Source: Comamonas sp. BIGb0152
GTDB taxonomy: Bacteria > Pseudomonadota > Gammaproteobacteria > Burkholderiales > Burkholderiaceae_C
Assembly: GCF_024809975.1 (NCBI RefSeq)
Contig: NZ_JANUDY010000001.1
Span: 310,001-374,000 of the forward strand
DNA: 64,000 nucleotides
Direction of reading: 5' to 3'
Shown here: positions 9,460 to 19,517 of the stretch, piece after piece
How positions within the stretch are numbered: position 1 is the first letter of the stretch
Layout: each line of letters starts with the position of its first letter
The notes under the pieces: generated by a model
Database searches by the model: none
What the model saw: the letters and a program-made list of their open reading frames with translations, nothing else
What the model was told of the DNA's origin: nothing
Made by a program: the position numbers and the translations under genes

Positions 9460-10710
9460 ATGATGTTCCGCCGCCCCCTCCCCGCGATGCGCCAGCTCGC
9501 CACCGCCGCCAGCCTGGGCCTTGCCGCCTGCGCCGTTTTTGCCCAAACCAGCGCGCCGCAAGAGGCGCCCAACCTGAGCGAGGCCGAGTTCCAGTCCTGC
9601 CTGAGCGAGCTGCGCGCCAGCAAGGCCTTTGCCGCCATCACGCCCGCCACCTTCAGCCAGTACACCGGCCAGCTCCAGCCCGATGCGACGGTGCTGCCCC
9701 TGCTCAACCGCCAGCCGGAGTTCACGATGCCCGTCTGGGATTACATCGCCGTGCTGGTGGACGAGCAGCGTGTGGCCGAGGGCCGCGCCGCCTATGCCAA
9801 GTGGAAAAGCACCTTGGACAAGATCGAACAGAGCACCGGCGTATCCCCCCAGATCGTCATTGGCGTTTGGGGCGTGGAGAGCAACTTCGGCCAGAACCTG
9901 GGCGGCCGCTCCCTGGTGCAGTCACTGGGCACCTTGTCGTGCTTTGGCCGCCGCCAGGCCTATTTCCGGGGTGAGTTCGCCAGCGCGCTGCGCATCTTGC
10001 AAGAAGGCCATATCGCCGAATCCAAATTGGTGGGCTCCTGGGCGGGCGCCTTTGGGCAGACGCAGTTTATGCCCTCGACCTTTTTCCGCAGCGCTGTCGA
10101 CTTTGACGGCGATGGCCGCCGCGACATCGTCGACAGCGTGCCCGATGCGCTGGCCTCCACCGCCACCTTCTTGAAGAACGCCGGCTACCGCCCGGGCCAG
10201 CCCTGGGGCTTTGAGGTCAAGCTGCCCAGCGGTTTCAGCACCGCCGATGCCAGTCGCAAAAACAAAAAGCCGCTGGCTTTCTGGCGCTCGGCCGGTGTCA
10301 CCCTGGTCAACGGTGATCCGTTGCCGGAGTCCCTGCCATCGGCTGGCCTGATGATTCCAGCAGCGGGCGGCCCCGCCTTCCTGGTCGGCCGCAATTTTGA
10401 TGCGCTCTACAGCTACAACGCCTCGGAAAACTATGGCTTGGCGATTGCCCAGCTGTCCAACCTGGTAGCAGACACCCGCCAGAGCCAAACCAGCTTTGTC
10501 ACGCCCTGGCCCACCGATGACCTGGGCCTGTCACGCGCGCAAAACAAGGCGCTGCAGCAGGCGCTGCTGACCCGAGGCTACGCCATTGGCGAGCCCGATG
10601 GAATGATTGGCGCCAAGACGCGCGAAGCCATCAAGGCCGAGCAAAACCGCCTGGGCATGAAGGCCGACGGCCGCGCCGGCCAAAAGCTGCTGCGCGCACT
10701 CGCCAACTGA
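9460..10710 (+). CDS. Lytic murein transglycosylase B family with peptidoglycan-binding domain
   Basis: Cleaves the MurNAc-GlcNAc bond in peptidoglycan to leave 1,6-anhydro ends. About 416 residues: a signal sequence with a possible lipobox (LAAC, Cys24 from the 9460 start), an SLT_2/MltB catalytic domain with the catalytic glutamate at residue 140 in VWGVESNFG, and the GQTQFMPSTF and DFDGDGRRD blocks, then a C-terminal PG_binding_1 domain (last ~60 residues, ending KLLRALAN). If the lipobox is used it is an outer-membrane lipoprotein; a type-I cleavage site (VFA-QT) is the alternative. The ATG at 9460 (or 9463) directly precedes the signal sequence. Confidence 0.9.
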   Translation: MMFRRPLPAMRQLATAASLGLAACAVFAQTSAPQEAPNLSEAEFQSCLSELRASKAFAAITPATFSQYTGQLQPDATVLPLLNRQPEFTMPVWDYIAVLVDEQRVAEGRAAYAKWKSTLDKIEQSTGVSPQIVIGVWGVESNFGQNLGGRSLVQSLGTLSCFGRRQAYFRGEFASALRILQEGHIAESKLVGSWAGAFGQTQFMPSTFFRSAVDFDGDGRRDIVDSVPDALASTATFLKNAGYRPGQPWGFEVKLPSGFSTADASRKNKKPLAFWRSAGVTLVNGDPLPESLPSAGLMIPAAGGPAFLVGRNFDALYSYNASENYGLAIAQLSNLVADTRQSQTSFVTPWPTDDLGLSRAQNKALQQALLTRGYAIGEPDGMIGAKTREAIKAEQNRLGMKADGRAGQKLLRALAN

Positions 10711-10728
10711 TACCGCTGGAGCCACACC

Positions 10729-11049
10729 ATGATCGTGACCACCACCCCCAGCATCGAAGGCAAGCGCATCAGCCGCTACTGCGGCATCGTCAATGGCGAA
10801 GCGATCCTGGGTGCCAACTTTTTCAAGGACTGGTTTGCCGGCATCCGCGACATCGTCGGCGGGCGCTCGGGCACCTACGAAAAAGAGCTGCAAAAGGCCA
10901 GAGATATTGCACTCAATGAGTTGCAGGAACGCGCCAAGGCGCTGGGCGCGAATGCCGTCGTCGGCATCGACCTGGACTATGAAGTGCTGGGCAAGGACAA
11001 CGGCATGCTGATGGTCTCCGCCAGCGGCACTGCCGTGGTGGTCGATTAA
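10729..11049 (+). CDS. YbjQ/UPF0145 family protein
   Basis: A 106-residue protein matching the YbjQ (DUF74) family, a small protein that assembles into rings in solved homologues and is sometimes called a heavy-metal-binding domain; its role is unknown. Visible family blocks are the N-terminal [11 protein letters not shown] strand, [24 protein letters not shown] and the C-terminal [15 protein letters not shown]. It begins 18 bases after the transglycosylase stop and is probably cotranscribed. Confidence 0.88.
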   Translation: MIVTTTPSIEGKRISRYCGIVNGEAILGANFFKDWFAGIRDIVGGRSGTYEKELQKARDIALNELQERAKALGANAVVGIDLDYEVLGKDNGMLMVSASGTAVVVD

Positions 11050-11066
11050 GCGCCTCTGTCAGCGCT

Positions 11067-11095
11067 GCAGCAGCCCCCTTGCGGGTGGCTGCTGC
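11067..11095. terminator. Hairpin between convergent YbjQ and pbpC genes
   Basis: Stem 11067-11075 (GCAGCAGCC) with 11087-11095 (GGCTGCTGC), with a further CCC/GGG pair inside. It lies between the YbjQ stop and the end of pbpC. No clear U-run in either direction, so termination is only likely. Confidence 0.45.
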
Positions 11096-11100
11096 CAGCT

Positions 11101-13374
11101 TTAGCGCTTGGAGTGCTTGACCCCGGCGCCGCGCACTTCCAGCCGAATGCTGTCCAGCACCTCGCCCTGGGCATTGACCAGCTCCACCTGGTGGCGGCCC
11201 GGCCAGGGCAGCCAGGCCCAGCGTGCGCCGCGCGCGACATCCTTGCCATCAATGCGCCAGCGGGCAGAGGCCGAATCGGCGACAAACTGCAGGCGCTGGC
11301 GGTCGGGCGGAATGTCCGGATCCACCGCCACAATCGTGCCGTTGGCGGGGGCCAGAATGCGCACGGCAGGCGGTGCTGCCGAGCTAGTGCTGTCGGCGGA
11401 TCGCCCGGCTACGCTGCGCCCACCCACCATTTCATCGACCCCGGTGGCCTGGCCATCGAGCGCAAAGCGCGGCTGCGCGGTGCCGGCCAGAAACCATTCC
11501 TCGCGCCGGGCTTCCAGCGCAAAACCGGCACCTGATTGCCCAGCCGGCGCCGGTCCAAAATCCACCCACTGCGCGCGCAGATCTGCCGGTGGCTTGGGCG
11601 CGCGGCTGGGCTGGCCCTGGTGCAAAAAGGCCATGATGCTGGCCCAGACGGGCGCCGCACCACTGGTGCCACTGACCGAATGCATGGCCTCGCCGCTGGC
11701 ATTGCCCACCCAGACACCGACCGTGTAGCGGTCCGACCAGCCCACGGCCCAGTTGTCGCGCATGTCCTTGCTGGTGCCGGTTTTCACCGCCGCCCAGCTG
11801 CGCGTGCCCAGCACGCTGTCCATTCCAAAGGTGCGCACGCGGGCATTGGTATCGGCCAGCATATCGCCCACCACATAGGCGGCGCCGGCATCCATGGCCT
11901 GGCGGAACGCGGGCTTGCCGCCGCGCGTATAGGCCACCGGGCTGTAGCGCCCGCCATTGGCCAGCGCGCGGTAGGCATTGGTCAGCTGCACCAGCGGAAT
12001 ATCGGGGCTGCCCAGCGCCAGGCTGTAGCCAAAATAGCTGCCGCTCTCGCGCATGGGCATGCCCAGGCGCACCAGCTGGTCAAAGAAATCGTCCACACCG
12101 ACCATCACCAAGGTGCGCACCGCCGGCACATTGAGCGACGCGCCCAGCGCCGTGCGCACCGACACCCAGCCCTTGAAGCTGCGGTCATAGTTCTGCGGAA
12201 TATAGAGGCCGCTGGCCGTGGGAATGCGGGCGGGCGAGTCCTCGATCAGCGAGGCGGCAGTCAGCTTGTGCTCGGCAATCGCCTGGCCGTAGAGAAAGGG
12301 CTTGAGGGTGGAGCCCGGCTGGCGCGGCGCCAGCACCGCATCCACCGCCTGCGCCTGGCTCAGTGCGCCCGATGAGCCCACCCAGGCGAGCACCTCGCCG
12401 CTGGCGTTGTCCAGCACCAGCACCGCGCCATCTTGCACATTGCTGCTGCGCAGCGCCTGCAAATGCTGGTCCAGGCTGTCCACCGCAAAGCGCTGCAGCG
12501 GCGCGCTCAAGGTGGTGCGCAGGCTGGCGGCTGCAGGCGGCTTGTTCGCCGTACCAGACGACGTGGCTTGGCGCGCCTCGCGCAGCGCGATGCGGCTGAA
12601 ATGCGGGGCAATGCCTTCGCTGGCGTCAAAGGCGCGCTTTTTCAGCGCCACTTCGGTGAAAAACACCACCGCCTCGCAATCCACTTTCGGGTCGCGCCGC
12701 ATCTCTTTGAGCACGCCGCAGGCGCGCTGGCCCACTTGCACAGCCCGCGCATTGGGGGCGCGCACCAGGGCGGCAGCCACCGCCGCCTCGCGGTCGTCCA
12801 GGCCATGCGGGGCCTTGTCAAACAAAGTGCGCGACAGCGCATCGATGCCCACCAGCTCGCCCCGGAACGGCACCAGGTTCAGGTAGGCCTCCAGGATCTG
12901 GGTTTTCTGCCAGCGCCGGTCCAGCACCTGGGCGGCCACCGTCTGCCCCACCTTTTGCACCACCGAGCGGCCACCGCTGCTGCGGCGCCAGTCGCCATCG
13001 AGCAGGCCCGCCAGCTGCATGCTGATGGTGCTGGCCCCGCGCGTGCGCTGGTTCCAGAGGTTGCCCCAGGCGGCCGATGTGACGGCGGCCCAGTCCACAC
13101 CGGCATGTTCGTAAAAGCGCTTGTCCTCGCTCAGCAGCATGGCGGTGCGCAGCGCAGCCGATACATCGCCCAGGGCCACCCAGTCGCCCCGGCGCACCGT
13201 GCTGTCAGTGCGCACCCTCTGCAGCAGTTCGCCTTCGCGCGACAGCACCCGCGTCTCCGACGAGCTGAAATCCTGCCGCACCTCGCCAAAGCTGGGCACG
13301 GCCTGGGCCAGCGGTGCCTGCACCAGGCAGACCAGGGCCAGCGCCCGCCAGCGGGCTATGCGCCGCAGCCTCAT
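11101..13374 (-). CDS. pbpC: Penicillin-binding protein 1C
   Basis: Bifunctional class A-type enzyme of 757 residues. After an N-terminal membrane/signal segment comes the GT51 transglycosylase domain with its catalytic glutamate at residue 83 (SEDKRFYEH) and RGASTISMQL, then the transpeptidase domain with SxxK at 355-358 (PGSTLKPF), SLN at 413-415 and KTG at 531-533, and a C-terminal BiPBP_C-like domain. Its ATG overlaps the stop of the upstream alpha-2-macroglobulin gene by four bases (ATGA), indicating coupled translation. In E. coli pbpC and yfhM are likewise adjacent, and the macroglobulin is thought to guard the periplasm while PBP1C repairs the wall. Confidence 0.95.
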   Translation of the reverse strand: MRLRRIARWRALALVCLVQAPLAQAVPSFGEVRQDFSSSETRVLSREGELLQRVRTDSTVRRGDWVALGDVSAALRTAMLLSEDKRFYEHAGVDWAAVTSAAWGNLWNQRTRGASTISMQLAGLLDGDWRRSSGGRSVVQKVGQTVAAQVLDRRWQKTQILEAYLNLVPFRGELVGIDALSRTLFDKAPHGLDDREAAVAAALVRAPNARAVQVGQRACGVLKEMRRDPKVDCEAVVFFTEVALKKRAFDASEGIAPHFSRIALREARQATSSGTANKPPAAASLRTTLSAPLQRFAVDSLDQHLQALRSSNVQDGAVLVLDNASGEVLAWVGSSGALSQAQAVDAVLAPRQPGSTLKPFLYGQAIAEHKLTAASLIEDSPARIPTASGLYIPQNYDRSFKGWVSVRTALGASLNVPAVRTLVMVGVDDFFDQLVRLGMPMRESGSYFGYSLALGSPDIPLVQLTNAYRALANGGRYSPVAYTRGGKPAFRQAMDAGAAYVVGDMLADTNARVRTFGMDSVLGTRSWAAVKTGTSKDMRDNWAVGWSDRYTVGVWVGNASGEAMHSVSGTSGAAPVWASIMAFLHQGQPSRAPKPPADLRAQWVDFGPAPAGQSGAGFALEARREEWFLAGTAQPRFALDGQATGVDEMVGGRSVAGRSADSTSSAAPPAVRILAPANGTIVAVDPDIPPDRQRLQFVADSASARWRIDGKDVARGARWAWLPWPGRHQVELVNAQGEVLDSIRLEVRGAGVKHSKR

Positions 13375-16300
13375 GGCGCGACGGGCACAACCGTCACCTT
13401 GGGGTTGGGTGCCATGCCAAACATCTCGGGCGCATACAGTGCCTCGACGCGGGTCGATGGCAATGCAAACTCACCCGTGTTGTTGACCCGGTAGCTGTAC
13501 TGCAGGCTGAGCTTGCCCTGCGGCAGGTAGCCGTAGTAGGCGCGGTAGCTCTCGAAAGACCGCTCCTCAAAAGCCTTCCAGCCCCAGCCGGTCGATTTCT
13601 CGCCCGCGGTGGACAGCGCCGAGTCCCGGCCCAGGCCGCTGCCCAGGATGGTGGCACCGCCCGGGATCGGGTCGGTGATCGCCACCCAGGTCATGTTGGC
13701 GCTGGCATTCACCTCCAGGGTCACGCGCAGCACATCGCCGCGTGTGTACTGGCCGGCGGGCAGGTTCTTGTTGGCCTGCTCCACCGCCACCACCGTCTTG
13801 CTGATGGTGTAACCCGCCGACAGCGACTGCTTGAGCGGCACGGCCGCCTGCGACTGCACCGTCAGCCAGGGCTTGCCGGTGCCCTTTTGCTGCACCTTGA
13901 GGCTCTGGTTGCCAGGGGCCCAGGGCAGGTCGATCGTGTTGTTCAGCCATTGCGCCACCTGCTCGGTCGGGCCGGGCGTGTGCTTGGCGCCTTGTGCCAG
14001 CAGCTCGATGGCGTCCTGCGCCTTGGTCACGCGGCTCCAGTCCACCGTGCCGGACTTGCCGGCCATGCTGGCCTCGGTGGTGCCGGTCACCGGGATCGAC
14101 TCATAGGTGCGCGAGAAGCGCTCCAGCGCCAGCGCGCCCCAGAGGTTGGCCGTGGTGGTCATCCAGGCACCGCTCTTTTGGCGGCTGATGAAGCTGCTGG
14201 CCAGGCGCGGCATGTCGTCCTTCCAGGCCGGGTCATCCATCACCACCAGCAGGAAGCGCGCCAGGGTGGTATCGCCGTTTTGCATCAGCCACCACCAGTA
14301 GTCGTTGTTCTCATTGGCGAACAGCACCTTGGTGCCCTGGTAGCTCAGGCGCGCACGCAGGATCTGGTTGGCCTCTTCCATCAGCTTGCTGCGGTTGGGC
14401 GCATCCTTCATGTGGCCCAGGATGGACAGCCAGTCCACCACGGTCTGGGTGGGCCAGTCGTTGGGCGAAATCTGGATGCTGGTCAGCATGCGTGGCTGCG
14501 CCTTGCCATACAGCGCCAAAGCGTTGATGGCGGCCAGCTTGCGCACCTCCAGGTCAGAGCGCGGGCTCCAGAACTTGCGCTCGATGCGGCCATCGATAAA
14601 GCGGGCCAGCGCGTCTTGCATGCGGCCCAGCGGCGCTGCGGGGATCGCAAAGGCCGGGTCGATGCGCTTCATCTCGAAAGCGGCCTGCAGCAGGTGGGCG
14701 GTCAGCGCATCGCTGCCGGTGTTGCTGCTGCCCGCTTGCGGCGGGAAGTAGTTGGCCAGGCCATCGCCATCCAGGTAGGTGGGCAGGCGCTCCATCGTGC
14801 TCTTCCACAGCGCTGCATCCTGCATGCCGATGGATTTGCTGGTGGTCTGCTCCAGGCAAGCATACGGGTAGGCACGCCACCAGTCACGCACACCCGGCAG
14901 GCCTTCGGCCAGGCGCGGCACCAGCGACAGCTTCAAACCGCCCCGGCCGGGCAAGGCATCGGCCGGTGCGCTCACGGGCATGTCCAGGCTGCCGTCCAGC
15001 TGCACCAGGGTGGCCTGCAAGGTCTCCACCGCCACAGCGGGCACCACGCGCTGGCTCACCTTGAGCGCATCGGCCGCGTCGCCCTGCTTGTCCTTGGCGC
15101 TGATCTCCCAGAGCAGCTCGCCCTGGCGGCTTTGCGACATGTCGACTGGCGCCGTCACGCTCCAGCTCACGGTGCGGGCCTCATTGGCCGCCACTTCCAC
15201 GGTCTGCGGCTCCAGCTGCAGCAAGGTGGCCTTGGGGGTCACCAGCACCTGCATGGGCTTGCTGGTGGTGTTGCGCAGGGTAACCTGGGCGTCATAGCGG
15301 TCGCCATCGCGCACTAGCGGCGGCAGGCCGCTGATGATCTGCAGCTCCTGCGAGGTGCGGATCTGCGTGCTGCCGGTGCCAAACAGCTCCAGCCCGCTCT
15401 CGGCCACGGCCACGATCTTGAAGCTGGTCAGCGCATCGTTGAGCGGCACATCCACCTCGGCGCGGCCATTCGCATCCAGCACCACATTGGGCTGCCACAG
15501 CAGCAAGGTGTCGAGCAGCTCGCGGGTCTGGCCATTGCCGCCGCCGCCGCCCGCTGCCACCGCCTTGCGGCCGTAGTGGCGCCGGCCAATGATCTCCATC
15601 TGCGCGGTGGAGGTTTCCACCCCCCAGGACCGCTTTTGGTACATGGCTTCGAGCAGCGCCCAGGTGTCATTGCTCTTGAGCTCCAGCAAGGCCTGGTCCA
15701 CGGCGGCCACCGACACGGCCGCGCCCGCTGCCGGCTTGCCATTGGGCAGCTTGGCTTCGATGGTGACCTTGGCGGTATTGCGGATGCGGTAGCTTTCCTT
15801 GTCGCTCTTGACGGTCACCGCCAGCTGGCGGTCGGCAATACCCACGCGTATTTCGGCCGCGCCCAGGCGGTAGGCGGGCTTGGACAGGTCGACCAAGGCG
15901 GTGGGTGCCACGTATTCTTTGCCCTCGTACCAGAACGAGGTCCACCATTCACGCGGTGACTTGAAGCCCCAGGTGAAGAAGCTGTACCAAGGCACCTCGC
16001 GCAGGCGGCCACGCAGGGCCATCACGCTGACATAGACATTCGGGCCCCAGCCCTCTTGCACCTTCAGATGGACGGTAGGGTCATCGCCGCGCAAGGTAAT
16101 GACCTGGCTGTACAGCACGCCTTCGCGCTCCACCGTCACCAAGGCCGTGGCCTCGCGGAAGGGCATGCGCACCTGGAAGCGGGCGGTATCCCCCGCCTTG
16201 TAGGATTTTTTCTCCGGCAGCAGGTCCATGCGGTCGTTATCCTCGCCGCCAAACCACAGCTCGCCTTGCTTGGTCACCCAGACCGAGGTCGCCGCCTTGG

Positions 16301-19300
16301 CGCTGCGGTTCTTGTCGTCGGTGGCTTCGGCAATCAACTCGGTCTCGCCGCCTTCGCTCAGCTGGGTGCTGCAGGCGAGCAAGCCCTTGGCATCGCTCTT
16401 GCCGCTGCAGACCACCCCCAGGTCCTTGTAGCTCTCATGGTTCTCGTAGCTGTAAAAGCCGCCCACCATTCGCTTGCGCGTGGAGGTAACGATACGCGCC
16501 ACGGCCCGCACCTGCAGCTTGACGCCCGAGGCCGGCTTGCCCGAAGGCGTGAGCGACAGCGCCTGGAAGCTGAGTTTTTTATCGGTAGAAGCCCAGTTCT
16601 CGGCCTTGATGCCGGCGACCACCGAGGCGGGCCAGATCACGCTGTGGTTGCTGATGGTCTGTACCTCGCCATTCGGGTCGGAGAAGCTCGCTTCCAGCAG
16701 CAGATCCTGCGGCGCCACCGAGGTGGGCACCTGGTCGATCACCACCTTGCCCACGCCATTGGCGTCCAGGGTCAGGGCCAGCTTGTCGGCAATCACGCGG
16801 CGGTCATTGCTGTAGTCTTCGCCGTCGTTGCCTGCACCGGGCAGCTTGCGGCTGAGGTAGGGCCGGCCGAAGGAGAAGGTGTCGTAGTCCTCAAAGCTCA
16901 CCGCATGCGACTGGATCGCCGCCGACACCTTGACCGCCTCCTTGGCCGCTGCGCCACCGGACAGGTAAGACAGCTGCACCTGGGCGCCCAGTTTCTCGGG
17001 CTGCACAATCGGTGCAGGCAGGTCGGGCGTCACACTGCCTTTGAACACCGGCAAGCGGTACTCTTCCACCCGGAACGAGGTGGTCTGCATCTCGGCAGTG
17101 CCCCATTTGCCTTTGCCGCCTTTGAGGGTGACGCTGTAGGTGCCCAGCTTGGCGGATTTGGGAATCTTGAACTCCGAGACCGCCGACAGGCCCTGGCCCG
17201 GACGGCTCCAGCTGATGGGCAGCACAAATTCATCGTTGCTGCCTTGGTGGGTGACCAGCACCTGGTCGGGCAGCTGCTCTTTCGTGGGCAGCCCCAGGCC
17301 GCCCATGGTCTGGGCGCGGATCAGATGCTTCATCGACACCGTCTCGCCTGCGCGCAGCAAGCTGCGGTCCAGCACCGTGTGGGCCACCAAGTCCTGCTGC
17401 GGGCTGCTGTCGGTCTCCAGGTTGAAGCGCCAGCTCTCGATGCCCCGCTGCCAGTCACTCCAGACAAAGGCCATGTCAGCCTTGCCATCGACCGTGGCGC
17501 GGGCACTGACAAAGTAGGCCGCGCTTGTGTCGCTCTCAACGCTTGAATTGCAGCGCACCGATGTCTGGGTGTCCAGCTTGTCAAAGCGCGCAACCCCTTC
17601 CTTGTCGGTGGTGGCCTGCACCAGGGTCTTGCCATCGCAGGTGGAGACACGCACCTGCGCATTGGCCACCGGCTTGCCCTTGTCCAGGCTGGTCACCCAG
17701 GCCATGGCGTTTTCACGCCCGAGCTTGAAATGCACGGCCAGATTGGTCACCAGCGCGGAGCTGCGCACATACATCACCCGGCGGCTGCTGTCGTAGTCGG
17801 CGTTGAGCAGTGCATCGCCCAGCATCGGCGAGGCGATCTCCACCACATGGAAGCCGGTCTCTAGCGGAATGCCCACCACCTCGAAGGGGCGCGGGTCCTT
17901 GCTGTCGGTCTTGGGCAGGGCGAGCTTCTTGCCGTTGGCCTGGCCTTCGAGCAGCGAGAGCATGCGCGTCTCGACATGGTGCTTGTCGCCATCGGGCAGC
18001 ACATTGGGCAGCGGGCTCTTGCTGTCCAGCGCGGCCTGCTTGCGGCTGACCTGCCAGTTGTCATAGCGCTGCAGCTTGCGGTACCAGCGGATGATGTCGG
18101 CATCGCTTTGCAGCTGCAAGGTGGAGACGGTGCCCTTGTCTTCGATCGCCAGGCCGCTGATCTGCAGGTCGTGCTCCACATTGCGCAAGGTCACCGGGAA
18201 CATGGCCGGGCCCTTGTCGCCTTCGGCAAAACGCTCCACCACGCCAAACGGCGCGGCAGCAAACTTGGCCAGCGGCGGCATCAGGCCCGCCTGCACCTGG
18301 AGTGGAAACAGGTTGGCATTGGCCAGGGGCCGGTCGGCCTCATCCTTGAAGCCCGCCGGCAACACAATGCGCATGGCCTCTTTCTCAGCAAATGGCGGCG
18401 CAAACTGCAGCCGGCTGACTTCGCTGGCCTCGCCATCATCGGGGAAGCTGGGTTTGAGCTTGCCCTTGGCGGTCTCCAGGATGATGGTCTCGGCCAGCTT
18501 GCGGTCCACCGGTGCGCTGAAGAACAGGTTCAGCGGGCGAATCGGCAGGCAACCGGCCTGCGCATTGGCGCGCTCGCAGCTGAACTCCGCCGTGAACGGC
18601 GGGCGCACCTGGAAGTCAAAGCGGCGTTCACGGCTTTGCTTGACGCCGTTGTCCGTGCTCACCCCGGCCCCTACCACCAGGCTCATCTGCGCGCCTTCGG
18701 GCAAGGCCCGCTGGCACTGCAAGGCCACATGGCGGCGCGGCTTTTGCTGCAGCGCATCGGGGCCAAACTGGCTTTGCATGAAGCCGTCCGATTCCGAGGC
18801 GCTCAAAATGCGCACCGGAATGCGCTCGCCAATGCCCTTGACCGTGCACCAGGTGCTGTCCTGCACCGTGGAGCTCACCACATCGGCATTGAACTGCAGG
18901 CCAAAGAACTGGCGGCTGTCGAGTTCTTCGTAGCTGCTGGGTGCCATGCGCGTCACCGACGGCCCGCCAGTGCCAAAGCGGTACTGGGCAGCGCCTTTGA
19001 CTGGCTCGCCGGCCGCATCCTTGAGGCTGGCAAGCTTGTCGACCGTGCAACGCACACCGGGTGGCAGGTCATCGGCCAGGTCAAAGACCCATTCCCGGGG
19101 CCCCGTCCAGCGGCCCGTGCCCTGGCCCAAGGCCTGTTTGTTGTCGCAGTCCACCTTGACGGGGGCGGGCGCACGCAGGTCGCCCATCGGCACCACGGCC
19201 GCATCGAACTTGACCACGATTTGCCGTACCCGGGCCACCTCGCCCTGCGGTGACACCGATGTGATGGATGTGGCATGGGCCGACAGGCCGAGCGCAGCCC

Positions 19301-19340
19301 AGCCTGCGCCGACCAGCCAGCGTTGTAATGTTGTATTCAC
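13371..19340 (-). CDS. Bacterial alpha-2-macroglobulin, thioester type (YfhM-like)
   Basis: Very large periplasmic protein (1989 residues; E. coli YfhM is about 1650). It has a signal peptide ending near AHA-TS, many macroglobulin-type beta domains, a bait-region/MG7-like middle, and the intact thioester motif CLEQ with Cys1495 in a YACLEQTTSKSIG context. In this family protease cleavage of the bait region exposes the thioester, which traps the attacker covalently. Unlike YfhM there is no cysteine at the signal cleavage site, so it is probably soluble in the periplasm and not a lipoprotein. The last four bases overlap pbpC. Confidence 0.93.
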   Translation of the reverse strand: MNTTLQRWLVGAGWAALGLSAHATSITSVSPQGEVARVRQIVVKFDAAVVPMGDLRAPAPVKVDCDNKQALGQGTGRWTGPREWVFDLADDLPPGVRCTVDKLASLKDAAGEPVKGAAQYRFGTGGPSVTRMAPSSYEELDSRQFFGLQFNADVVSSTVQDSTWCTVKGIGERIPVRILSASESDGFMQSQFGPDALQQKPRRHVALQCQRALPEGAQMSLVVGAGVSTDNGVKQSRERRFDFQVRPPFTAEFSCERANAQAGCLPIRPLNLFFSAPVDRKLAETIILETAKGKLKPSFPDDGEASEVSRLQFAPPFAEKEAMRIVLPAGFKDEADRPLANANLFPLQVQAGLMPPLAKFAAAPFGVVERFAEGDKGPAMFPVTLRNVEHDLQISGLAIEDKGTVSTLQLQSDADIIRWYRKLQRYDNWQVSRKQAALDSKSPLPNVLPDGDKHHVETRMLSLLEGQANGKKLALPKTDSKDPRPFEVVGIPLETGFHVVEIASPMLGDALLNADYDSSRRVMYVRSSALVTNLAVHFKLGRENAMAWVTSLDKGKPVANAQVRVSTCDGKTLVQATTDKEGVARFDKLDTQTSVRCNSSVESDTSAAYFVSARATVDGKADMAFVWSDWQRGIESWRFNLETDSSPQQDLVAHTVLDRSLLRAGETVSMKHLIRAQTMGGLGLPTKEQLPDQVLVTHQGSNDEFVLPISWSRPGQGLSAVSEFKIPKSAKLGTYSVTLKGGKGKWGTAEMQTTSFRVEEYRLPVFKGSVTPDLPAPIVQPEKLGAQVQLSYLSGGAAAKEAVKVSAAIQSHAVSFEDYDTFSFGRPYLSRKLPGAGNDGEDYSNDRRVIADKLALTLDANGVGKVVIDQVPTSVAPQDLLLEASFSDPNGEVQTISNHSVIWPASVVAGIKAENWASTDKKLSFQALSLTPSGKPASGVKLQVRAVARIVTSTRKRMVGGFYSYENHESYKDLGVVCSGKSDAKGLLACSTQLSEGGETELIAEATDDKNRSAKAATSVWVTKQGELWFGGEDNDRMDLLPEKKSYKAGDTARFQVRMPFREATALVTVEREGVLYSQVITLRGDDPTVHLKVQEGWGPNVYVSVMALRGRLREVPWYSFFTWGFKSPREWWTSFWYEGKEYVAPTALVDLSKPAYRLGAAEIRVGIADRQLAVTVKSDKESYRIRNTAKVTIEAKLPNGKPAAGAAVSVAAVDQALLELKSNDTWALLEAMYQKRSWGVETSTAQMEIIGRRHYGRKAVAAGGGGGNGQTRELLDTLLLWQPNVVLDANGRAEVDVPLNDALTSFKIVAVAESGLELFGTGSTQIRTSQELQIISGLPPLVRDGDRYDAQVTLRNTTSKPMQVLVTPKATLLQLEPQTVEVAANEARTVSWSVTAPVDMSQSRQGELLWEISAKDKQGDAADALKVSQRVVPAVAVETLQATLVQLDGSLDMPVSAPADALPGRGGLKLSLVPRLAEGLPGVRDWWRAYPYACLEQTTSKSIGMQDAALWKSTMERLPTYLDGDGLANYFPPQAGSSNTGSDALTAHLLQAAFEMKRIDPAFAIPAAPLGRMQDALARFIDGRIERKFWSPRSDLEVRKLAAINALALYGKAQPRMLTSIQISPNDWPTQTVVDWLSILGHMKDAPNRSKLMEEANQILRARLSYQGTKVLFANENNDYWWWLMQNGDTTLARFLLVVMDDPAWKDDMPRLASSFISRQKSGAWMTTTANLWGALALERFSRTYESIPVTGTTEASMAGKSGTVDWSRVTKAQDAIELLAQGAKHTPGPTEQVAQWLNNTIDLPWAPGNQSLKVQQKGTGKPWLTVQSQAAVPLKQSLSAGYTISKTVVAVEQANKNLPAGQYTRGDVLRVTLEVNASANMTWVAITDPIPGGATILGSGLGRDSALSTAGEKSTGWGWKAFEERSFESYRAYYGYLPQGKLSLQYSYRVNNTGEFALPSTRVEALYAPEMFGMAPNPKVTVVPVAP

Positions 19341-19517
19341 GGAGCTCTCCCCTAGGATGGTGAGAGCGTACCAAAATTAGCCTGCGCCAGTGTTGGCTGG
19401 CTGCCTAGGGCAGCCGGGTGTTTCATTTGGCAACAAGATGAGCCTATTTATTGGGCTTGTGGCTTGCCAGGGCTAGGTGCAGGGGTCTGCACTGCTATCG
19501 GCACGCCGCCCAGGCCC

